Shown here: piece after piece, positions 18,072 to 26,975 of the stretch
How positions within the stretch are numbered: position 1 is the stretch's first letter
Layout: the number at the start of each line of letters is the position of its first letter
NCBI RefSeq assembly: GCF_018987265.1
Contig: NZ_CP076854.1
Span: 1,550,001 to 1,614,000 of the forward strand
Reading direction: 5' to 3'
Length of the DNA stretch: 64,000 nt
From: Rhizobium sp. WYJ-E13
Lineage (GTDB): Bacteria; Pseudomonadota; Alphaproteobacteria; Rhizobiales; Rhizobiaceae
Notes under the pieces: model-generated
What the model saw: only the letters and a program-made list of their open reading frames with translations
Told to the model about the DNA's origin: nothing
Database searches by the model: none
Position numbers and translations under genes: made by a program

Positions 18072-18962
18072 ATGAAACGGAAGCATACCCGCTCGAAAGC
18101 GGCGCTCATTGCGCTTACCCCCACATGGGCTGCCGTGATCGTCGTCTATCTCGGCACCATGGTCTGGTCGGTGACCCTGTCCTTCACGAATTCGCGGCTG
18201 TTCCCATCGTGGAATTTCGTTGGGTTCGAGCAATATTCCAAGCTGTTTCAGACCGCCAAATGGCTGGTCTCCTTCCAGAACCTGATCATCTTCGGCGTGC
18301 TTTACGTCTTCGGCTGCCTGTTTGTCGGCTTCCTGCTTGCCGCCGCTCTCGATCGCAGGGTACGCTTTGAAAGCGCCTTCCGGACGATCTTCCTCTATCC
18401 CTATGCCATGTCCTTCGTCGTCACCGGCCTGATCTGGCAATGGATGATGAACCCGACGCTCGGCGTTCAGGCAAGCGTGCGTGCGCTTGGCTGGCAGAGT
18501 TTCACCTTCGACTGGATCATCAACCGCGATCTTGCAATCTATGCGGTGGTGATCGCGGCCCTCTGGCAGGGTGCCGGCCTCGTCATGATCCTTGTGTTGG
18601 CCGGTATGCGCGGCATCGATGGCGAGCAGTGGCGCGCCGCCCGCATCGACGGCATTCCTGTCTGGCGTACCTATGTGTCGATCATCCTGCCGCAACTGAC
18701 GCCGGCCTTTGCCGCCGCCGGCACGCTGCTCTCCATGGGCGTGATCAAGACCTACGATATCGTTGTGGCGCTCACCAATGGCGGGCCGGGATCGGCGACC
18801 GAGGTGCCGGCGAAATTCATCATGGACAATCTTTTCCAACGCCAGAATCTCGGCCTTGCGACGGCCGCGGCGACGATCCTGCTTCTGACCGTGCTAATCA
18901 TCGTCGCGCCCTTCCGCTATGCCCAACATATTCGCGCCCGGCGGCAGGCAGGTACGCTATGA
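18072..18962 (+). CDS. Sugar ABC transporter permease (MalF-type, CUT1)
   Basis: 296-residue inner-membrane permease with six predicted helices, beginning KAALIALTPTWAAVIVVYLG. The cytoplasmic EAA loop that contacts the ATPase is EQWRAARIDGIPVWRTYVSI. I chose ATG 18072 rather than the upstream in-frame start at 17934, because the longer form would overlap the binding-protein gene and add a non-hydrophobic extension. It overlaps the second permease by ATGA (18959-18962), which implies translational coupling. Partner of the other components of this operon. Confidence 0.93.
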   Translation: MKRKHTRSKAALIALTPTWAAVIVVYLGTMVWSVTLSFTNSRLFPSWNFVGFEQYSKLFQTAKWLVSFQNLIIFGVLYVFGCLFVGFLLAAALDRRVRFESAFRTIFLYPYAMSFVVTGLIWQWMMNPTLGVQASVRALGWQSFTFDWIINRDLAIYAVVIAALWQGAGLVMILVLAGMRGIDGEQWRAARIDGIPVWRTYVSIILPQLTPAFAAAGTLLSMGVIKTYDIVVALTNGGPGSATEVPAKFIMDNLFQRQNLGLATAAATILLLTVLIIVAPFRYAQHIRARRQAGTL

Positions 18963-19837
18963 CCCATCCCCGTGGCCCCAGGCCGACGCAGATCACCGCA
19001 GCGCGCATCGGCCTTTATGCCTTTCTCATCTCCGCTGCGCTGTTCTTCGCCGTGCCGCTTTACGTGATGATCGTCACGTCGCTGAAGACCATGGACGAGA
19101 TCCGGCTGGGGCAGATCTTCGCGCTGCCGCTGCACCTGGATTTTACCGCCTGGCAAACGGCCTGGGCCGGCGCCTGTGCCGGCAGCGAATGCACCGGCGT
19201 GCGCATGGGCTTCCTGAATTCGGTGAAGATCACCGTGCCGGCTGTCGTGATCTCCGTACTGATCGGCGCCGTCAACGGTTATGCGCTGTCCTTCTGGCGG
19301 CCGAAGGCGGGGCGCCTGATGTTCGGCCTGCTGATGGCTGGCGCGCTCGTGCCCTACCAGATTTTTCTCTATCCGCTGGTGCGGGCCATGGCGGTGATGG
19401 GCTTCTACAACAGCCTTGGCGGCATCATTCTCGTGCATGTGCTGTTTGGCCTGCCGCTGGTGACGCTGCTCTTCCGCAACTACTTCGTCACGATCCCGGA
19501 AGAGCTCTTCAAGGCAGCGCGCGTCGACGGCGCCGGCTTCTGGCGGATCTTCGTCGAGATCATGCTGCCGATGGCGCTGCCGATGATCGTCGTCGCCTCG
19601 ATGTTCCAGTTCACGGGTATCTGGAACGACTTCCTGCTCGGCGTCGTCTTTGCCGGACGCGACAAACTGCCGATGACAGTACAGCTCAACAACATCGTCA
19701 ACACGACGATGGGCGAGCGCAACTACAACGTCAACATGGCGGCCACCATCCTCACCGCCATCATCCCGCTCGCCATCTATTTCCTGTCCGGACGCTGGTT
19801 CGTCCGCGGGATCGCGGCCGGCGCCGTCAAAGGGTAA
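18959..19837 (+). CDS. Sugar ABC transporter permease (MalG-type, CUT1)
   Basis: 292-residue inner-membrane permease. The first helix is IGLYAFLISAALFFAVPLYV, and the EAA loop is EELFKAARVDGAGFWRIFVE. The start at 18959 is set by the four-base ATGA overlap with the preceding permease; longer in-frame versions would be buried in that gene. The unusual periplasmic segment AWAGACAGSECTGVRMGFLN contains two cysteines, a feature shared by glucose/trehalose-type permeases of this group (recollection of the family, not tested). It ends 6 bp before the ATPase gene. Confidence 0.93.
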   Translation: MTHPRGPRPTQITAARIGLYAFLISAALFFAVPLYVMIVTSLKTMDEIRLGQIFALPLHLDFTAWQTAWAGACAGSECTGVRMGFLNSVKITVPAVVISVLIGAVNGYALSFWRPKAGRLMFGLLMAGALVPYQIFLYPLVRAMAVMGFYNSLGGIILVHVLFGLPLVTLLFRNYFVTIPEELFKAARVDGAGFWRIFVEIMLPMALPMIVVASMFQFTGIWNDFLLGVVFAGRDKLPMTVQLNNIVNTTMGERNYNVNMAATILTAIIPLAIYFLSGRWFVRGIAAGAVKG

Positions 19838-19843
19838 GGCTGA

Positions 19844-20923
19844 ATGAACGCTGCTGTTTCCATCAAGGACCTGAAGATCAGCTACGGCGATCACACGGTG
19901 ATCGAGCAGATGTCACTCGATATCGCGCCGAAGGAATTTCTGGTCCTGCTCGGCCCGTCCGGCTGCGGCAAGTCGACCCTGCTGAACGCGATCGCCGGCC
20001 TTTCCGACATCACCGACGGAGAAATCTGGATCTCGGGGGAAAACGTCACCTGGGAAGAGCCGAAAGACCGCGGCATCGGCATGGTGTTCCAGTCCTATGC
20101 GCTCTATCCCCGCATGTCGGTGCGCAAGAACCTCTCCTTCGGCCTCAGGGTCGCGGGCCTGCCGAAGCCGGAGATCGAAAGCCGGGTCGAGCGGGCTGCA
20201 TCGCTCCTGCATCTGGAAAAGCTGCTCGATCGCCGCCCGGCCGAGCTTTCGGGCGGCCAGCGCCAGCGTGTCGCGATTGGCCGCGCGCTGGTGCGCGAAG
20301 TCGATGTCTTCCTGTTCGACGAGCCGCTGTCGAACCTCGACGCCAAATTGCGTAACGAGTTGCGCGTCGAGATCAAGAAGCTGCACCAGCAGCTCGGCAA
20401 TACGATGATCTACGTCACCCATGACCAGGTGGAGGCGCTGACCCTTGCCGACCGCATTGCCATCATGAAGGACGGCGTGATCCAGCAGCTGGGCACACCG
20501 GCGGAGATCTACCACCGGCCTGCCAACCTTTTCGTCGCAGGCTTCATCGGCGCTCCCTCGATGAATTTCATTCAAGGCAGCATCGAACCTGGCGGCGGTA
20601 AGGTGCTGTTCAAGGCTGGCGATCTCACCCTCGACATGTCTGGTTATGCTTTTGCCGCAAGGCCGCAGGCCTGCCCGGTAACGCTTGGCGTGCGTCCGGA
20701 ACACCTGAGCATCCGACCGGATGTCGCAGACCCCGCGCTTCCGGCAACCGTCTCAGTCCTGGAGCCGATGGGTTCCGATACGGTTGTCTGGCTCACCTGG
20801 AAAGACGCGCCCCTGTCACTACGGGTGATGGGCGATCTCACGCTCCAGCCGGGCGATGTCATCGGCATCGGTCTCGATCTCTCCAAAGCATCTCTTTTCG
20901 GAGAGGACGGCAATCGCCTCTGA
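19844..20923 (+). CDS. Sugar ABC transporter ATP-binding protein (UgpC/MalK-like)
   Basis: 359-residue ATPase of the MalK/UgpC group that energises sugar import. Walker A is GPSGCGKSTLLN, the signature is LSGGQRQRVAIGRAL, Walker B is VFLFDEPLSNLD and the switch His is in IYVTHDQVEAL. The C-terminal third is a TOBE-type regulatory domain (LGVRPEHLSI). It completes the importer with the two permeases and binding protein upstream. A small intergenic hairpin separates it from the oxidoreductase gene that follows. Confidence 0.95.
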   Translation: MNAAVSIKDLKISYGDHTVIEQMSLDIAPKEFLVLLGPSGCGKSTLLNAIAGLSDITDGEIWISGENVTWEEPKDRGIGMVFQSYALYPRMSVRKNLSFGLRVAGLPKPEIESRVERAASLLHLEKLLDRRPAELSGGQRQRVAIGRALVREVDVFLFDEPLSNLDAKLRNELRVEIKKLHQQLGNTMIYVTHDQVEALTLADRIAIMKDGVIQQLGTPAEIYHRPANLFVAGFIGAPSMNFIQGSIEPGGGKVLFKAGDLTLDMSGYAFAARPQACPVTLGVRPEHLSIRPDVADPALPATVSVLEPMGSDTVVWLTWKDAPLSLRVMGDLTLQPGDVIGIGLDLSKASLFGEDGNRL

Positions 20924-20935
20924 GCCCTGCTCTCC

Positions 20936-20960
20936 CGGCAGCAGAGAGATCGCGCTGCCG
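20936..20960 (+). terminator. Intercistronic hairpin before the GMC oxidoreductase gene
   Basis: CGGCAGC (20936-20942) pairs perfectly with GCTGCCG (20954-20960) across an 11-base loop. No T-run follows, so it is more likely an mRNA processing or partial attenuation element inside the operon than a full terminator. Confidence 0.35.
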
Positions 20961-20995
20961 CCCCATTCCATTGATGAAGTCAGGTTTTGAACGAC

Positions 20996-22681
20996 ATGTC
21001 TGAGAAAGTGTATGATGCGCTGGTGATCGGCTCCGGCGCGGCCGGCTCCTTTGCCGCCATGGAACTGACGGCCAATGGTCTATCCGTCCTGCTTCTCGAA
21101 GCCGGGCCTGAGATCGGCAAGAAAGACTTCGATCCCACGCGTAAGAAACCGCCGGCAAGCGCCATCAACATCTGGGAGCGGGCGCGGGCAACCCTCAAGG
21201 GTCAGCCGGTTCAGGCGCGTGCCGCCTTCTTCACCGAGCGTTTCAGCCGCTTCTTCGTCAACGACCGGAAGAACCCCTATACCACGCCGCGCGGCGAACC
21301 CTTCCTGTGGATCCGCGGCCGGCAGTCGGGCGGACGCCTGCACAGTTTCGGCCGCGTGCTGCTGCGCTGGAGCGACGACGATTTCAGGATCGAGAGCCGA
21401 AGCGGCCGCGGCGTGGACTGGCCTGTTTCCTACGACGAACTCGCTCCCTTCTATGCCGAAGCCGAAAGCCATCTTGGCCTCTACGGCAATCAGGACCATG
21501 TCTCGACTTTGCCGGACGGCGTCTATTCCCGCCCCGCCAAGCTGACGCCGGCCGAAGAGCTCTTCAAGAAGACCGTCGAGAGCCAGGCGCCGGAACGGCA
21601 TGTCGTGTCCTGGCGTTATATCGCACCGGACGCCGAGCGTATGCCGCGCCCGCTGCGCGAGGCGCTTGCAAGCGGCAATCTGACAATCCGTCACGATGCG
21701 ATCGTGCGCCGCATTACTACGGATGCGAAGACGGGTCGGGCGACTGGCGCAGAATATATCGATCGCAACTCCGGCGCCGTTCACGCTGTGCGTGCCGAAA
21801 ACGTCGTCCTCTGCGCCTCGCCGATCGAAAGCGTTCGACTGCTCTTGAATTCTGCCTCGGAGAAGCACCCGAACGGGCTTGGCAACAGCTCGGGCACGCT
21901 CGGCCGCTACTTCATGGATCAGTTGCCCTGCCTGGCCTTCGGCACCTTCCCGCAGGCCCGGGGTTGGTCGCATGACGATTCGGCACCGCAGGACCCATTC
22001 TACAATCCGTCAGGCGGGATCTTCGTGCCGCGTTTCGACAATATCGAGGGAAAGACGCCGCGCGGCGACTTCGCCTATCAGGGCAGCGTCGGCCGCGCGC
22101 CGGTCGGCGACAACGAGCCGTCGAGCCTTGCCTTCTTCGGCTTCGGCCTGATGCTGCCGCATGCCGACAATCGCATTACCCTTGATGCCAACCGCAGGGA
22201 CGCCTGGGGCATTCCGGTGCCGCACATCCGCTGCGTCATGCATAAGCCGGAGCAGGCGCTGATCCGCAGACAGGAAAAGACCCTGATCGACATGGTAAAA
22301 GGTGCCGGCGGGGAGCTCGACTTCATCGGATCGCCGCTTGGCCTGACGGAAATGGGCCGTGGGGCCTTCCCGGATGCCGACCCCTTAAGCCGTTTCCTGT
22401 TCCGCAAATGGTTCCGAAAGACGATGTGCATGGGTGCCGCAATCCATGAAAGCGGCGGCGCACGCATGGGCACCTCGCCTGAAAATTCCGTCCTCAACGG
22501 CTGGAACCAGAGCTGGGACGTGCCCAATCTTCTCGTGACCGATGCCAGCGCCTTTCCCGGTGGCGGCACGGCGGGTACGACCTTGACCGTCATGGCCCTG
22601 ACCCTGCGCGCCTGCCGGAAGCTCGCGGCGCAGTACCGCGGATCTGCTGACGTCTCCAAACACGATGAAGTGCTGGAATAA
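20996..22681 (+). CDS. GMC-family FAD oxidoreductase (putative glycoside oxidase/dehydrogenase)
   Basis: 561-residue glucose-methanol-choline family flavoenzyme. The FAD-binding dinucleotide motif is at the N-terminus (VIGSGAAGSFAAMEL), and the C-terminal GMC domain contains the catalytic-His region HESGGARMGTSP and the FAD-contact end ASAFPGGGTAGTTLTVMAL. Relatives from rhizobia and soil actinobacteria oxidise the C3 hydroxyl of glycosides, which lets a keto-sugar lyase or isomerase remove the aglycone. No Tat or Sec signal is present, so it probably acts on imported substrate. ATG 20996 is preferred; TTG at 20987 is an in-frame alternative. Last gene of the LacI operon. Confidence 0.88.
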   Translation: MSEKVYDALVIGSGAAGSFAAMELTANGLSVLLLEAGPEIGKKDFDPTRKKPPASAINIWERARATLKGQPVQARAAFFTERFSRFFVNDRKNPYTTPRGEPFLWIRGRQSGGRLHSFGRVLLRWSDDDFRIESRSGRGVDWPVSYDELAPFYAEAESHLGLYGNQDHVSTLPDGVYSRPAKLTPAEELFKKTVESQAPERHVVSWRYIAPDAERMPRPLREALASGNLTIRHDAIVRRITTDAKTGRATGAEYIDRNSGAVHAVRAENVVLCASPIESVRLLLNSASEKHPNGLGNSSGTLGRYFMDQLPCLAFGTFPQARGWSHDDSAPQDPFYNPSGGIFVPRFDNIEGKTPRGDFAYQGSVGRAPVGDNEPSSLAFFGFGLMLPHADNRITLDANRRDAWGIPVPHIRCVMHKPEQALIRRQEKTLIDMVKGAGGELDFIGSPLGLTEMGRGAFPDADPLSRFLFRKWFRKTMCMGAAIHESGGARMGTSPENSVLNGWNQSWDVPNLLVTDASAFPGGGTAGTTLTVMALTLRACRKLAAQYRGSADVSKHDEVLE

Positions 22682-22699
22682 CTGGAGCGGCACCAACGA

Positions 22700-24028
22700 C
22701 TAGGCCGGGCTGGCGGCCAGCGCAATCGAGTCGGCCACGTCGTTTACCCGATCGGACAATATGGCCGTCGCCACGCGAAGATGTGCGCTTGGAAGGATGG
22801 AGAATTTTGCGCCCGGATGAACCGCAATACCTCGCGCCGCCAGCGTGACCATCGCGAAGGGTTCGGATGCGACCGGCACCCAGGCACACAGGCCGCTGCC
22901 ATGCTGCACGTCGATCCCACGCTCTCCCAGCGCATCGACCAGATCGGCCCGACGCTGGAAATAGATATCGCGAGAGCGTTGCAGCAAGGTTTGTGTGGCG
23001 GGATCCCGCAGAAGCCATGCGGTGGCCGCCTGAAGAATGCGGCTTGTCCAGCCGGCGCTGAAGCTGCGGTAGGACTGGATCTGTTCGACGATCGTCCGCG
23101 AGCTCGAGAGCACAGCAAGCCTCAGATCCGGACCATGCGTCTTTGAATAGGAGAGAATGTGAATTGTCCGGTCGGCAAACCGACCGCCGAGCGAATGACG
23201 CGGAGCCGTGGAAATATCGGCGACACCGTCATCCTCGACGATCAAGGTGTCGGTGCCGTCGAGAATGTCTCCAAGCCTTTGCAACCGCTCGCCGCTGACA
23301 GTCTGACCGGTCACAGAATGAAGCCGCGGCTGGAAAATGAAGGCGACGGGCCGCAGCTTCATTGCAGCTTCGAGAGATGCAGGCAGCGGCCCTTCGCGAT
23401 CGCACTGGACCGGAAGGATCCGCACGCCGCGATCCTCCAGAATATCGAGAAGCCGCATGGCGGTCGGATCCTCGATCGCAACGGACGCACCGGGCATGAC
23501 GAGTGCCTGGATGAGCGTGTAGACTGCGTTATAGCCCCCGTTCGTTGCCAAGAATGCGTCCGGCTCGTATGGCCAGGTCTTTCGGACACCCTCTTCGAGT
23601 TCCGGAAGGATGCGGCTTCGCTCGTAGCTGTTGAGATTTTCCGCCGACGCCCCGTAAGCCATGGCTTCCTCAAGCTTCGGCAAAAGCCTGATATCCGGCA
23701 CGGCTGCGGTCAGGTCGAGGACGTCGGCTCCGTAACGACCGGAGCTGCCGAGCCGTTCGGGCTTTGCCACGAAACGGTCGCCGCTCACCCAGGTGCCGTT
23801 CCGTCCCCTGCCGGTAATGATCTTCTGGCGTCTCAGCTCACTCCAGGCCTCGGAGATCGTCGCCGGACTGATCCCAAGCGCAAAGGCAAGATCGCGGATC
23901 GGCGGCAGCTTCGTTCCGACGGGAAGTGCCCCGGCCCGGATCAAGGCACTGGTTTCAATTGCGATTCCTCGAATTGTCCGATCGGTCAATTTTTGGGCAA
24001 ACCAAGCCGCATCGACAACATCGCTCAT
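22700..24028 (-). CDS. MocR-family (GntR-aminotransferase) transcriptional regulator
   Basis: 442-residue PLP-dependent regulator. Residues about 15-80 are a GntR winged helix (KLPPIRDLAFALGISPATIS, VSGDRF). Residues about 110-440 are a fold-type I aminotransferase-like domain with the PLP lysine expected in ILSYSKTHGPDLRLAVL. MocR proteins sense amino acids, vitamins or amines through PLP chemistry and usually control a neighbouring, often divergent, catabolic or biosynthetic unit. Here the divergent unit starts at 24123, across a 94-bp region with repeated AACATT sites. Confidence 0.93.
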   Translation of the reverse strand: MSDVVDAAWFAQKLTDRTIRGIAIETSALIRAGALPVGTKLPPIRDLAFALGISPATISEAWSELRRQKIITGRGRNGTWVSGDRFVAKPERLGSSGRYGADVLDLTAAVPDIRLLPKLEEAMAYGASAENLNSYERSRILPELEEGVRKTWPYEPDAFLATNGGYNAVYTLIQALVMPGASVAIEDPTAMRLLDILEDRGVRILPVQCDREGPLPASLEAAMKLRPVAFIFQPRLHSVTGQTVSGERLQRLGDILDGTDTLIVEDDGVADISTAPRHSLGGRFADRTIHILSYSKTHGPDLRLAVLSSSRTIVEQIQSYRSFSAGWTSRILQAATAWLLRDPATQTLLQRSRDIYFQRRADLVDALGERGIDVQHGSGLCAWVPVASEPFAMVTLAARGIAVHPGAKFSILPSAHLRVATAILSDRVNDVADSIALAASPA

Positions 24029-24043
24029 TTAATGGCCATTTTT

Positions 24044-24092
24044 AATGTTCAATAACGTAATAACATTTGATCAGGAAAATTTGAACATTTAA
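24044..24092. promoter_or_regulatory. Repeated AACATT sites between the MocR gene and its divergent operon
   Basis: ATGTTCAA (24045-24052) and TTGAACAT (24081-24088) form an inverted repeat. A third copy of the AACATTT core at 24062-24068 is 22 bp from the AACATTT at 24084-24090, about two helical turns, in direct orientation. MocR regulators commonly bind such paired direct repeats, so this is the likely operator. Confidence 0.6.
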
Positions 24093-24122
24093 TTGTTCCG
24101 AAAACAAGGTCCTTGCGAGTGA

Positions 24123-25100
24123 ATGCCGATGCCCCTTAGCCTCCGACTTGCCCTGCGTGACTGGGACTACATGACGCCCCTGGTTCTCGGCGATGTCTCC
24201 TCCCCCAAGCTCGACATCAAGGTCGATCGTGTCGGCACATTGCTCTCGCATCTCGGCAAGAGCGACGACTATGACGTCGCGGAAATGTCCTTCAGCCGCT
24301 ATACGCAGCTGCGCATTGACGGCGACGAGAGCATCGTCGGCATCCCGAACTTCATCATGCGCGGCTTCCGTCACCGCTGCGTCATCACCCGCAAGGACGG
24401 CCCTATCACCGAACTCGGCGAGCTCGCCGGAAAGCGTATCGGCGTCACCGGGTGGCGCGACTCCGGAAACATTTGGACCAGAGCGGCGCTGCGCCGCGAG
24501 GGTGTCGGCGTTGAGGATGCCATGTGGTATGCGGGCCGCCTGACGCAAGCGCATCCGGTCGTCGATCGCCTCGACGGGTTCGGCCGGCCCGGCCGCATCG
24601 AAGCGGCTCCCGGCGAGCGGCCCATGGTCGACCTGCTCGAGGAAGGTTTCCTGGACGCGATCTTCACGCCTTTCATGCCCGATGGCTATTTCGGTGGAGG
24701 ATCGCCGTTCCGGCAGGTCGTTTCCGATTTCAGAGGCGCCGAACGTCGATATTTCGCTGATGTGGGCTATGTTCCCGGCATGCATCTGATCGGCATCAAA
24801 GCGGGCATCGTCGCGCAGAACCCGTGGGTGATCGAAGAACTCAGCAAGCTGATCGATGAATCGCAGCGGATGTGGCTGAGCAAGCGCCGCAAATACGCCG
24901 ACACCTCGCCTTTCATGATGGACGAGCTTTTGAAGTCGGCGGTCGAGCTTCCGGTCGGCTGGGACGCCAGCGGCTTTGCGGTCAACCGCAAGATGATCGC
25001 TGATTTCGCCAGCGAGCTTCACGTCCAGGGCATCCTGCCGCAGCTGATGACGCCGGAAGAGCTCTTCTCCTTCGATGTCGACGGTAGCCGCGTCGGGTGA
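24123..25100 (+). CDS. Substrate-binding-like protein related to 4,5-dihydroxyphthalate decarboxylase
   Basis: 325-residue cytoplasmic protein with a periplasmic-binding-protein-like fold. It has no signal peptide. The opening LALRDWDYMTPLVLGDV and the segment EMSFSRYTQLRIDGDESIVG recall proteins annotated as 4,5-dihydroxyphthalate decarboxylase (Pht5-like) or NMT1/THI5-like binding proteins. Which activity applies is uncertain. It is the first gene divergent from the MocR regulator and lies 46 bp before a true secreted binding protein. It may therefore be an enzyme that decarboxylates the imported compound rather than a transporter part. Start ATG 24123; the ATG at 24129 is an alternative. 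Confidence 0.7.
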   Translation: MPMPLSLRLALRDWDYMTPLVLGDVSSPKLDIKVDRVGTLLSHLGKSDDYDVAEMSFSRYTQLRIDGDESIVGIPNFIMRGFRHRCVITRKDGPITELGELAGKRIGVTGWRDSGNIWTRAALRREGVGVEDAMWYAGRLTQAHPVVDRLDGFGRPGRIEAAPGERPMVDLLEEGFLDAIFTPFMPDGYFGGGSPFRQVVSDFRGAERRYFADVGYVPGMHLIGIKAGIVAQNPWVIEELSKLIDESQRMWLSKRRKYADTSPFMMDELLKSAVELPVGWDASGFAVNRKMIADFASELHVQGILPQLMTPEELFSFDVDGSRVG

Positions 25101-25146
25101 GCGCAACACGAAACGCATGAATTCGAACCAAACAGGGGAAATAACA

Positions 25147-26037
25147 ATGTCGATCATGAAAATTGCACGCCTTGCTCTGACGAGCGTGGTGATCTCGGGA
25201 ACGGCCTTCGCTGAAGACGCGGCCCTGCCCAAGCTTTCGGTCAACGACGCGCTTCATGCGCAGTTGCCCGAAGCGATCCGCACGTCCGGCAAGATGATCT
25301 CCGTCAACAATGGCTCGTTTCCTCCCTATGAAATCGTCACGGGTACCGAGATGAGCGGCGCCAGTGCCGATCTGACCGACGCGCTCGGTCAGGTTCTCGG
25401 CGTCAAGATCGAGCATGAGACTGTCGGTGGCCTGCCGGCGTTGCTCGCCGGCGTCAATTCCGGTCGTTACCAGTTTGCCTTTGGTCCGGTCGGCGACTTC
25501 AAGAGCCGCGAAGAGTCCAACGACTTTGTCGACTGGGTGCAGGAATTCGTGGTCTTCTCGGTGCAGAAGGGCAATCCGAAGGGCATCACCTCGCTCGATA
25601 CCGCCTGCGGTAACCGCATCGCCGTCATGGCTGGCGGCTCGGCTGAGAAGGTCATCCAGGTGCAGGCCGAAAAGTGCAAGACCGACGGCAAGGGCGCGAT
25701 CGAAGTGCAGTCCTTCACCGACCAGCCGAGCTCGATCCTTGCCGTCCGCTCCAAGCGTTCGGATGCCTTCTTCTCCTCCCAGGCGCCGCTCACCTATTTC
25801 GTGTCGCAGGCCAACGGCCAGTTGGAGCTGACCGGCGTCGGACAGAAGAACGGCTTCGAAAACCTCTATCAGGGCGCGGTTGTCGCAAAGGGCTCGCCAC
25901 TCGGCCCGGTCTTGCGTGATGCGGTCAAGGTGCTGATGGACAATGGCACCTATGCCGCGATCATGAAGAAGTGGGGCCTCGAGAACAACATGATCAAGGA
26001 GCCAGGCATCAACCTCGGCGGGACGCTTCCGAAATGA
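25147..26037 (+). CDS. Amino-acid-type ABC transporter substrate-binding protein
   Basis: 296-residue family 3 solute-binding protein. The signal peptide ends near GTAFA (about residue 20). The ligand-binding core starts at KMISVNNGSFPPYEIVTG and includes GVNSGRYQFAFGPVGDFKSR and SLDTACGNRIAVMAGGSAEK. I chose ATG 25147, preceded by AGGGGAA. The longer in-frame start at 25075 lies inside the preceding gene and would add 24 polar residues before the signal peptide. It overlaps the permease gene by ATGA. Ligand is a polar amino acid or amine-like compound, not further defined. Confidence 0.93.
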   Translation: MSIMKIARLALTSVVISGTAFAEDAALPKLSVNDALHAQLPEAIRTSGKMISVNNGSFPPYEIVTGTEMSGASADLTDALGQVLGVKIEHETVGGLPALLAGVNSGRYQFAFGPVGDFKSREESNDFVDWVQEFVVFSVQKGNPKGITSLDTACGNRIAVMAGGSAEKVIQVQAEKCKTDGKGAIEVQSFTDQPSSILAVRSKRSDAFFSSQAPLTYFVSQANGQLELTGVGQKNGFENLYQGAVVAKGSPLGPVLRDAVKVLMDNGTYAAIMKKWGLENNMIKEPGINLGGTLPK

Positions 26038-26975
26038 GCACACAACGACAAACACTCGCATCGCCCTCCGGCGATGCGAGAAGCCGGGACGTGGCCCATG
26101 CCCACAAGCCCTTCCCCAAAGGTCGCGTCGCGGCCTGGCTGACTACGCTTGCGATCGCCGCCTACTGCGCCTGGTCGGTCGCGCATAACGAGAACTTCGG
26201 CTGGCCGGTCGTCGCACACTATTTCTTCGACCCAACCGTCATCAGCGGCCTTTACGTCTCGCTCGGTCTGACGGTCGTCGCGATGATCATCGGCATCGCT
26301 CTCGGTCTCGTGCTGGCCGTCGCGAGAATGTCCAGCGACCGGCTGGCAAGTTCGCTTGCCTCGCTGTTCATCTGGTTTTTCCGCGGAACACCGCTCCTGG
26401 TGCAGCTGATCTTCTGGTACAATCTTTCGACGCTCTTTCCGACGCTTTCGATCGGCATTCCCTTCGGCCCGACTTTCATGAGTTGGGATACGAATTCGGT
26501 GATCAGTCCGATGACGGCTGCGATCGCAGGTCTCGCCCTCAATGAGTCCGCCTATATGGCCGAGATCATCCGCGGCGGATTGCTTTCGGTGGACAAGGGC
26601 CAGTACGAGACGGCGGAAGCCTTCGGCATGACGCGCATCCGCGCGCTTCGCCGCATCATCATTCCGCAGGCCATGCGCTCGATCGTTCCGCCGACCGGCA
26701 ACCAGCTGATCAGCATGATCAAGGCGACCTCGCTCGTCAGCGTCATCGCCATGGCTGATCTGCTCTATTCGGTACAGTCGATCTACAACCGCACTTTCGA
26801 GATCGTGCCGATGCTGCTCGTCGCCGTCCTCTGGTACCTGCTCATCACGTCGGTCCTGAATGTCGGCCAGGCCTATATCGAGCGCTATTACAGCCGCGGC
26901 GATCGCCGCACGGGCGCCGCCAAGCCGGCAAAGGAAACGGCCGTCATGACACAGGCAACGGAGGCAGGTGCATGA
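26034..26975 (+). CDS. Polar amino acid ABC transporter permease (HisM type)
   Basis: 313-residue single-gene permease of the polar amino acid family. The first helix (VAAWLTTLAIAAYCAWSVA) follows a 30-residue cytoplasmic N-tail. The His/Glu/Gln/Arg/opine family signature is VSLGLTVVAMIIGIALGL with FFRGTPLLVQLIFWYN, and the EAA loop is YETAEAFGMTRIRALRRIII. The start at 26034 is set by the four-base overlap with the binding-protein gene. Another four-base overlap joins it to the ATPase gene, so the three products are made together and presumably work as a homodimeric permease complex. Confidence 0.93.
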   Translation: MSTQRQTLASPSGDARSRDVAHAHKPFPKGRVAAWLTTLAIAAYCAWSVAHNENFGWPVVAHYFFDPTVISGLYVSLGLTVVAMIIGIALGLVLAVARMSSDRLASSLASLFIWFFRGTPLLVQLIFWYNLSTLFPTLSIGIPFGPTFMSWDTNSVISPMTAAIAGLALNESAYMAEIIRGGLLSVDKGQYETAEAFGMTRIRALRRIIIPQAMRSIVPPTGNQLISMIKATSLVSVIAMADLLYSVQSIYNRTFEIVPMLLVAVLWYLLITSVLNVGQAYIERYYSRGDRRTGAAKPAKETAVMTQATEAGA

